Assembly (NCBI RefSeq): GCF_019320115.1
Contig: NC_089584.1
Span: forward strand, 51,891,633 to 51,955,632
Origin: Miscanthus floridulus
Lineage: Eukaryota; Streptophyta; Magnoliopsida; Poales; Poaceae
Length of the DNA: 64,000 bases
Direction: 5' to 3'
Part shown: positions 57,431-64,000 of the stretch, piece after piece
How the letters are laid out: every line of letters starts with the position of its first letter
How positions within the stretch are numbered: the stretch's first letter is position 1
Notes under the pieces: generated by a model
Database searches by the model: none
Seen by the model: only the letters and a program-made list of their open reading frames with translations
What the model was told of the DNA's origin: nothing
Translations under genes and position numbers: made by a program

Positions 57431-57732
57431 CGGCCAGGTGGGCTTGCTGCTCGGGCAGGCGGGACTGGCTGTGGGGTTTCATTCGGCTCTGCCGCTCCAC
57501 AGATCAGGGCACGGCACTGCCGCGCCAAGGTCGATGGCACGACAGACCCTGCCACATCATCGGTCAGCGATTCTAGTCGCCACCACGTCAGCCCTCTGTC
57601 GTGCCACCATGCATGGCACGCCATAGGCATTTGGCCACGCCAGGACAATAGGCGTGGCCAAAAGTGTTAGTTTAAAAAATAGATTTAAAATTAGTTTTCA
57701 AAAAGTGTTAAAATTAAAAAAACGAGAATTCT

Positions 57733-59108
57733 AGGGTATCGTATTTATCGTCAAGGAAGCAATGGTTAAAGAAGTTGATAAATAACCATCATGTATCTAC
57801 AAAGTAGTATACCGACTAGACTAGTGTGGGGGTAAGTGATAAAGATAAGGTTTTTGTATAATGACACACACAGGGAAACTCCATGGTAAGATAAAAGAGT
57901 AGACAAGCTAAGCTGGGAGACAATGGATGAGTTCAAGGTTCCTTTATACTTCTCTATTATTGTGGTTCTATTCTAGAGCAGACCAAAGGGATTTACTAAA
58001 CAATGGGTAAACATAGTGATCACACCATAGCACTGCGGCAGGTGGGACCGTACGCAGACAAGATAACACTGTGGGGCGGTGATGACTGGTACGGTACCGC
58101 ACCACCCAAATTCAACCTGACAAGATGGGCATATGGTCCCACCTACCACAGGATGGGTCACACGACCCTAGTCTTGTCCTCACAAGATTAACCAGGCCAC
58201 CAGGAGCCTCGACCCTACGATCTAGGGTCGAGGTCTACAGCGCCATGACCTAGGGAGGCGACCAGTGACTCGAGAGCGGCTACCTACTCCTTCACTGTCG
58301 CACGACGCCACCTAGAGAATAGGGAACGATGACAAAGGCCATGGCATGACCACATCATGTAGGACAATTGGTGAACCACCACCATACCATTAGTGTTGTC
58401 ATGACCGGCACTGTAGCATAATGCCATGCCATGCCTTGACGTAGGGAGCAAGATCATGTCGACCATGAGGACGACTATTGACGATCACTAACACATGTTT
58501 TGACCATCAACATTTCACCCAAAAGCATGATAAAGTGAGGTAAAATAGCATCACATGTGTTGTATTTTGTTTATAATTCACCTAGTTCCACTTGTACTTG
58601 TAGAATTATTTGTATGCATGAAATTATAGCAAAAGTTGTAAAAAATGGTGATAAAAATGGACAAAGGGAGCAAGTGGACGTGGCTGGGGGCTAGGGGCCC
58701 ACATGCCATGCCGGTTGACCCCACAAGGGCACCACCTCGAGTGTCAAGTGGCCCTACCATGTCACTGATCCATGGGAGCTGCTCCACAAGCCTTCCTAAG
58801 CATCCATTCAACGTCAGTTTACATCAAGGGATGAGATGCAGTGGCTTTGGATCCATGGGCCCACTGTCATACACATGGAGGCCTCCAACCGACCTTGAAA
58901 CCAACCTTCTATCTGAATTTTGATATGTGCTGCCTCTACAACCGCCATTGGGAACCAACCAGCGTCGTAGGATGCAAAGGCGGTGCATCCTAGGATCGGC
59001 CAGCGCCACCTTGCCACCGCTCGGTGCCCTAGGTGCCCCCACCAACCTCCTGGCTACCTACAAGTAACCCCACTACCTCTCCACACTACAAATAGGGGCA
59101 GTGGTGCT
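57733..59108 (-). other. Gypsy LTR continuation and unresolved sequence
   Basis: The LTR interrupted by the PMD-MULE continues from 57733. A GTGTGGGGGTAAGTG purine tract lies at about 57824. Its far end (expected CCAACA) is not identified before the next LTR at 59109. There is no coding domain. Confidence 0.45.
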
Positions 59109-60616
59109 TGTTGGCGGTCTTTACCAACCAAATTCGACCGCCAATTAAGATACAAAAAGAAGAGAAATTGGCAAACTTAAACACATATGCATTTACTATT
59201 AACCAAGTACCACATGTTTTTTAGAACATTATTTTACAGGTCACAAACAGAAATACATGGAATAATTCACCGAAAGGCATTTTTCGACCCTGATTTGCGT
59301 AAAGGAACAAGGGAGACGCCAATCAACTTAGTGCCAACCGGGCAAAACACCACCAGGCTCTGATCCAGGTTTAGCCCAGAGCCTGCCACGAGAAGGTGAT
59401 GGCAAGGCAGCTCAGTCAGCGGGCAGCCGACCCCTAGTGGCACCTGCCCCCCTGCTAACGCTGCTCAGCCACCCCTTCAGCAGGTGGTGGCATGCCTCCA
59501 TGCTAAGGCGGTGCGAGCCGCTCCATGCACTAGGAATAGCCGAAGCACCTCCCTTGAGCCATGTACAAATAGAGGGGTACCTCCACTCTCTAAACACACT
59601 TCACTTGAGTAACACCCCACTCCCTTACTCTCTAGTAGTAGCTTTACTTTCTTTTAGTAGTTTAGAGCAAGGCAAAGCTACCTTGGAGAGCTTGGCTCCT
59701 TGGAAGAAGAGATCTTTGGGTATGAATAGAGATATGAGTTCTTCCAAAGTCATGCTTTCATCTTACATTTATAGTCATACTTATTAACTAGAGTATAGTT
59801 ATTGTGTTATAATCTTGATATATGAACTAGTCTATAGTTTATGTGTCATGAGAGTAGCACACTGATCTTTTTGCTTAAACACTCATATAACTTATATAAT
59901 CGGAATTAGAGCTAAGTTGGGGTGGCGGTTCATCATGCCGTTAGGTGTGCCCAAGTCCTTTACCTGTTGATCCGTTGGGTCGGGAAACCGGGGGGATTTG
60001 GGTAGTTTCTGTATACGCAAGCGTGGTGCTTGGGTATGGAGAGACAGGTGAATGCATTGTCCCTTTCCATGGTTGAGGGGTAGACGGCAGGTGGTGATAG
60101 CTCTGTCCGTCCCTTGTAATCCCCCACGTTCGACTAGAGTGTAAGAGTCTAAATTGTCACATGAAGTTGCTGGCAGACTAGTACTCGGTGGCCTCCCAAC
60201 CTACTTCAAACTTAGCCCTAAAACTAATTATGTAACTTGTATGATCATTAACTAATATTTGTATGACTATACTAGACCAATGCCTGCTCGACTTAGAATT
60301 ATTCTTTTATTTTTCTCTCTTTATTTTATCCTTCGAGGAATGCCAAGTGTGTGTCCACTATCTTGAAATCACCATTCTTACCCCTATTATACTTGCAAGC
60401 ATTATTATTCAAGTTCATATCCATACTCGACTTTTAATCAAATGCCTTCCTTTGGGAAAATATAAATAACGATACCCTAACTACTTCAGGGTGAAATGCT
60501 ACAATGGTAGCTCTGTGCGCTTGCGGATAAATATCTAAAATTGTAAAGGAACTATCAAGGCTATTACTTAGTGGCATTATTAATCATTAGAGATGATGCT
60601 AAGAAATACCAACAAG
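59109..60616 (+). repeat. Gypsy 5' LTR (about 1508 bp)
   Basis: It starts TGTTGGCGGTC and ends GAAATACCAACA. A TATA-like CAAATAGAGG at about 59566 sits upstream of a CACTTCACTTGAG leader. Confidence 0.75.
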
Positions 60617-60826
60617 GCACTTCTGGAGCAATTGTTGGGGATACAAACCTAGTAGCTACGCTAAGAAGTGCCAACATGCATTTTTGGCACTGTTGCCGTG
60701 GAAGGCATATTGATTAAAGAATCTAGCAGGACACATGTTCATGATAATATGCATGTAAGTTAGCCATTGTTTATGCAGCCTAACTTTGCTTGTTTTCTCC
60801 TATTGTGGATGAAAACAGGATAGTGT

Positions 60827-61708
60827 ATGACCGGTTTCGACTTGCCGAACAACTATACTCAAAATATGGAGGCCCTCCTAAGGAAGAAATGGTCTCTTGC
60901 CGCTTCTTCTTCTGCTACTCTTCCGATAGTCGAACTAGTCACCTCTGCACCATCCGCTACTCCAATTATGGCCAAGACGCTCCGTGACTACTCCACCCCC
61001 GTTGTAGCCAACGTGCCCATTGGGCCTACTGTTAACATTAGGGATGGGAACTTCGAGCTCTGTATCAGCCTCATCACGATGATGTAGGCAAACCAGTTCC
61101 ATGGTTTGCCAAACGAGGACGCAAACGCGCATCTCCAACACTTCATCAAGTTGTGCGACACGATCGTGATCAAGGACGTTGCACCTGAGAGCATTAGGCT
61201 CTGCTTGTTTTCCTTCTCCCTCTTGGGGAAGGTGAAGCAGTGATTCTACAAGGAAAAGGAAGCTATCAAAACATGGGATAAATATTCCACGATGTTCCTC
61301 GCCAAGTTCTTCCCCATGGGTAAAACCAAGCCCTAAGGGGACAAATTTTGAACTTCCAGCAAAGCTAGATGGAAACCATTCCTAAGGCATGTGAAAGGCT
61401 GCAGGACTACATCCAAGCATGCTCGCACCATGGGATTGAAAATTGGTTAGTGCTCCAAAAATTTTATGATGGATTAATACCCATGTCTAGGGGCCACCTC
61501 GACGCTGCTGCAGGAGGCACCTTCCTTTCCCTCACCATTGATGGAGCCATGGCTCTCATCAATAAAATGGTGTCGAATCAAAGCTAGGGGGAACAAAATA
61601 CTAAAAGGAATGCATACCATGAAGGAGACGGATATGCTTCCCGCAAAAATAGATTTATTAATGAAAAGACTAGAGGAACGGGTCCACGATAAAGAAGCCG
61701 TGATGGGT
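60827..61708 (+). pseudogene. Gypsy gag (broken, truncated)
   Basis: It shows the plant gypsy gag pattern: LRDYSTPVVANVPIGPTVN, NFELCISLITM, QFHGLPNEDANAHLQHFI, SIRLCLFSFSLLGKVKQ and then MFLAKFFPMGKT. In another frame it continues ACERLQDYIQACSHHGIENW and HLDAAAGGTFLSLTIDGAMA. Stops near 61085, 61242 and 61336 and a frameshift at about 61340 inactivate it. The chain ends where the next LTR begins. It would form the virus-like particle capsid. Confidence 0.82.
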
Positions 61709-64000
61709 GTAACACCCCGGTGTTATGTCTGCATTTAGGCACTGCAAATCACGCATGTCATGCATCATAAAGCATAATAATCATACATGCCTAATCGTGT
61801 GAATAATAATTGAAACATTGCTTCGAAACATCTGAAACATGCGTGAAACCTAGATGTTGCATACACTTGTTCAAGGATTGTTTTACCCTAAATTTTTCTT
61901 GCTAGGTTAGCAAAACATGTTTGGCTACTGTTGTAAATCATCTAGAATTGTTTATCACAATTTTTGGAGCAAGGTTTGTATTTGAATTATTGCCAAATTT
62001 TGCTTTAAAAATAATTCTCCAAAAATTAGGGTTTGAGTCAAAATTGACTTTAATTTTATAATTCAAAATCTATAATAAATCGAACGTTGGTCTTAAAATC
62101 AAAGTTGTAGAGGATAAAATTTTGAGCAACTTTTATTTTTGGTCCAAAGTTTGAAACTGCTTTGATTTAGTCCAAAAATTCGTTTGAATGAAAAAGGAAT
62201 TCAAATTAAATTGAAAAAAATCTTGTTTTTACCTTCGTGGGCCTTGCGCCTCACTTCCCGGCCCAGTTCGCAAGCCGGCCCGGCCTAACTCGGCCTCCCT
62301 CCCGCGTGCCGCACGCCGCGCGCCATGCCCCGACCGCGCTCAGGCAATGGCCACCGCGTGGCGACCGTACGCCGGCGCCGCCCGCCGGGTGGCGCTCCTG
62401 CGGGTCCCACCGCCTGCTCGCCTCGCTTAAGCTGCCGCCAGCGCCCCGCTTCTCCCCACTCGCCTCATTCCGCTCGCTCCCTCCTACTCGCAGTAGGCAG
62501 CAGCAGCAGCCACGGCGCAGCTCAGCGCCGCCACGCCCTTCGCCGCCGCATTCCACCCCAGCCACCGCACCATTCCCCGCCTTCTCGCGCCACAAGCACT
62601 GCCATCTCGCGCGCCACGCTGTTGACCCGCTCGCCTCGCGAATCGACCGGAGGTGAGGCCTCGCCTTGAGTTTTCCTTCACGCCATCACTCGCCGGAGCT
62701 CGGCCGCCGCGCGCGCCTCCGTGGCCAGCCCTGCTCCGCCTTCCTCTCTTCCTATTTTCGTGCGCACCGTGCCCGCCTCGCAATGGCGAAGCTCGGTCGC
62801 GAGCCGAAGTCGCCGCTCCAGCCACCTTTGCGCCGGAACAGGCCCGCACCGCCACCCTGCAGCGCCGCCGCGCGCCATGACCGTCGGTCACCTCGCTCTG
62901 GGGGTCCTCTGGCCGCGCAAGTAGCACCAGCAGGTGCGCCTCCCCTTGTGGAGTCCGTAGGTAGCAACCACACCGCCAGCGACCTCACCGCCGGTGAAAA
63001 TCCGGCCGGGCAAGGCCATCCCCTGCCTCTGGTCGGCTGACCAGTGGGGCCGGGTGACCCGCTGGGTCCCGCCTGTCTGTCTCTCTGGCGCGGGTTGTGG
63101 GTGGATAACCGGGTGTATCTAGCAGTTTTGAGCATGAATTTCAAAAATGATTTTTCAGAATTCTATTTAAATGCTTTAGAAAATGGTTGTGTACTCCTTT
63201 TAGCTCCAAATTTGTTGAAACAAATTTTTCTAGGTTCCTTATCAGCAGATCTACTTGGAAAAAATTGTGCATGTCATTTTTGAGATACTTTGCTGTAGAA
63301 TTTTATTTAATCTTGAATATTGCTGATAACTTGAAAAATCTGTAGAAAATTCTATAGGCTTCAGAAAAATATGATTCCAAGTTTGTTAATCTTCTTATGT
63401 CATGTACTTCCTAGGAAAAATATGTTTCATGCATGTGCTGTGGGAAAATTTTGAGGTGTAGTTCAAGTACCTTTAATGGCTGATTTTTGTTATTTTTGCT
63501 AGAGCACAAATTTTGTATAAAACATGCATGTGACAATTTTTGTACAGTGATTATATACTATAAAGAACATAGGAAAAATACTCAATCTGTTGTTTGACAC
63601 TTTTCATAGTACAAAGTAATTTCATGCTCATTTTTATGCTATAGCTTGTCATTTTTATGTAGGATAGTTTACTTATCCAAATGCCATGAAATTTTTATGG
63701 TAGTCCATTTAGGGTAGTATTATGCTACTGTATTTTTCTCAGATTTTTAGGAGCATCAGAAATATATGTTGCTATTCAAACCTATTATTAATTAGGGTTT
63801 AAGCAAGTGTTGCTTTAAGTGTGATTAAGAAATTAGTGAAACTTTGGTGTATCTTTGAAGCATTTCATAAGATATGTTAACTTAACATATTGGTAGTAGA
63901 AGAGAATGCAGTAGATGACATGTGCTTGTAGCATAGTTTCTTGAATGATGTTGACTACCTTGCATTTCAACATATCCATTGCATTCATCTCCTTCGATGC
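61709..64000 (+). mobile_element. Probable long LTR of another gypsy element (continues past window)
   Basis: It starts TGTAACACCCCGGTGTTATG inside the gag above, a start common to long-LTR grass gypsy elements (Tekay/Del type). It has an AT-rich part to 62230, a GC-rich part at 62240-63110 and AT-rich sequence to the window end. No protein domain is found. Long overlapping open frames on both strands at 62237-63144 follow from GC content. Confidence 0.5.

Larger units (their letters stand above)
53203..57723. mobile_element. Mutator-like element carrying a plant-mobile-domain gene
   Basis: The element is 4.52 kb, flanked by the perfect 9-bp duplication GAGAATTCT (53194-53202 and 57724-57732), the size made by Mutator-like transposases. 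The terminal inverted repeats are about 260 bp (53203-53470 and 57460-57723). They start with a T-run and AATTTTAACACTTTTTGAAA and contain CATGCATGGTG and GGCGCGGC-type motifs. Inside are the PMD gene (54188-56842) and, near the right end, a short foreign fragment. No transposase is present, so movement would depend on an autonomous relative. It is inserted in a gypsy LTR. Confidence 0.93.
59109..61708 (+). mobile_element. Ty3/gypsy element, 5' LTR and gag, interrupted
   Basis: A plus-strand LTR from TGTTGGCGG to ACCAACA (59109-60616) is followed by a primer-binding site (TGGCACTGTTGCCG near 60686) and gag from 60827. The LTR ends and primer site resemble those of the gag-only element at 33-39 kb. 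The element is cut at about 61708 by another LTR. Confidence 0.8.

Noticed and set aside
62237..63144. Several overlapping open frames on both strands
   Set aside because: They lie in the GC-rich part of a presumed long LTR, occur in all frames and show no domain.

Overview
This window is plant nuclear DNA, almost certainly from a grass of the sorghum, sugarcane, Miscanthus or maize group. The signs are GT-AG introns, Stowaway MITEs ending CTCCCTCCG, a CACTA end with CTTTGCCGAGTG repeats, RTE and L1 LINEs, long-LTR Ty3/gypsy elements and plant-only families (plant mobile domain, LRX, grass F-box types). Most of the 64 kb is transposable element. Only one host gene looks intact: thiamine pyrophosphokinase (TPK, minus strand, six coding exons, 258 aa, about 20.9-32.2 kb). 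An LRX-type cell-wall gene (50.5-51.8 kb) carries one in-frame stop. Remnants of an organellar alanyl-tRNA synthetase and of two F-box genes are also present.

Layout. 0-2.8 kb: AlaRS pseudogene exons, cut by a Mutator-like element. 2.8-8.5 kb: a decayed composite MULE with a left TIR, a GRF-type gene (+), a relic of a plant-mobile-domain (PMD) gene (-) and a MuDR-type transposase (-). 8.5-11.6 kb: the right half of a CACTA element with an En/Spm (Transposase_24) gene, a GGT microsatellite, a palindrome array and the terminal repeat. 11.85-12.1 kb: a complete Stowaway MITE. 12.6-20.0 kb: hAT debris interrupted by a complete but dead Ty1/copia element. 20.9-32.2 kb: TPK, whose third coding intron holds an L1, an RTE LINE with a 17-bp target duplication, and a hAT inside another hAT, each with a perfect 8-bp duplication.

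33.1-39.3 kb: a gag-only Ty3/gypsy element on the minus strand, abutting a broken F-box-family gene. 40.2-45.6 kb: a Tat-like gypsy element on the minus strand with a perfect 5-bp duplication, large internal deletions and an antisense ORF. 45.8-47.2 kb: F-box pseudogene. 47.6-50.3 kb: gypsy and unresolved debris. 50.5-51.8 kb: LRX. 53.2-57.7 kb: a second MULE of the same family with a perfect 9-bp duplication, carrying a nine-exon PMD gene and inserted in a gypsy LTR. 59.1-64 kb: two further plus-strand gypsy elements, one interrupting the gag of the other.

The strongest observation is that the MULEs at 2.8-8.5 kb and 53.2-57.7 kb look like complementary deletion derivatives of one larger element that carried a MURA-like transposase, a PMD gene and a GRF-type gene. 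The TIRs are homologous, and the first element keeps a deleted PMD copy directly downstream of its transposase. A second theme is decay by point mutation: MURA, PMD, the En/Spm gene and copia pol keep long open frames broken mainly by TAG or TGA, often where CAG or TGG is expected, as C-methylation and deamination would produce. All calls come from reading the sequence; no alignments or searches were run.
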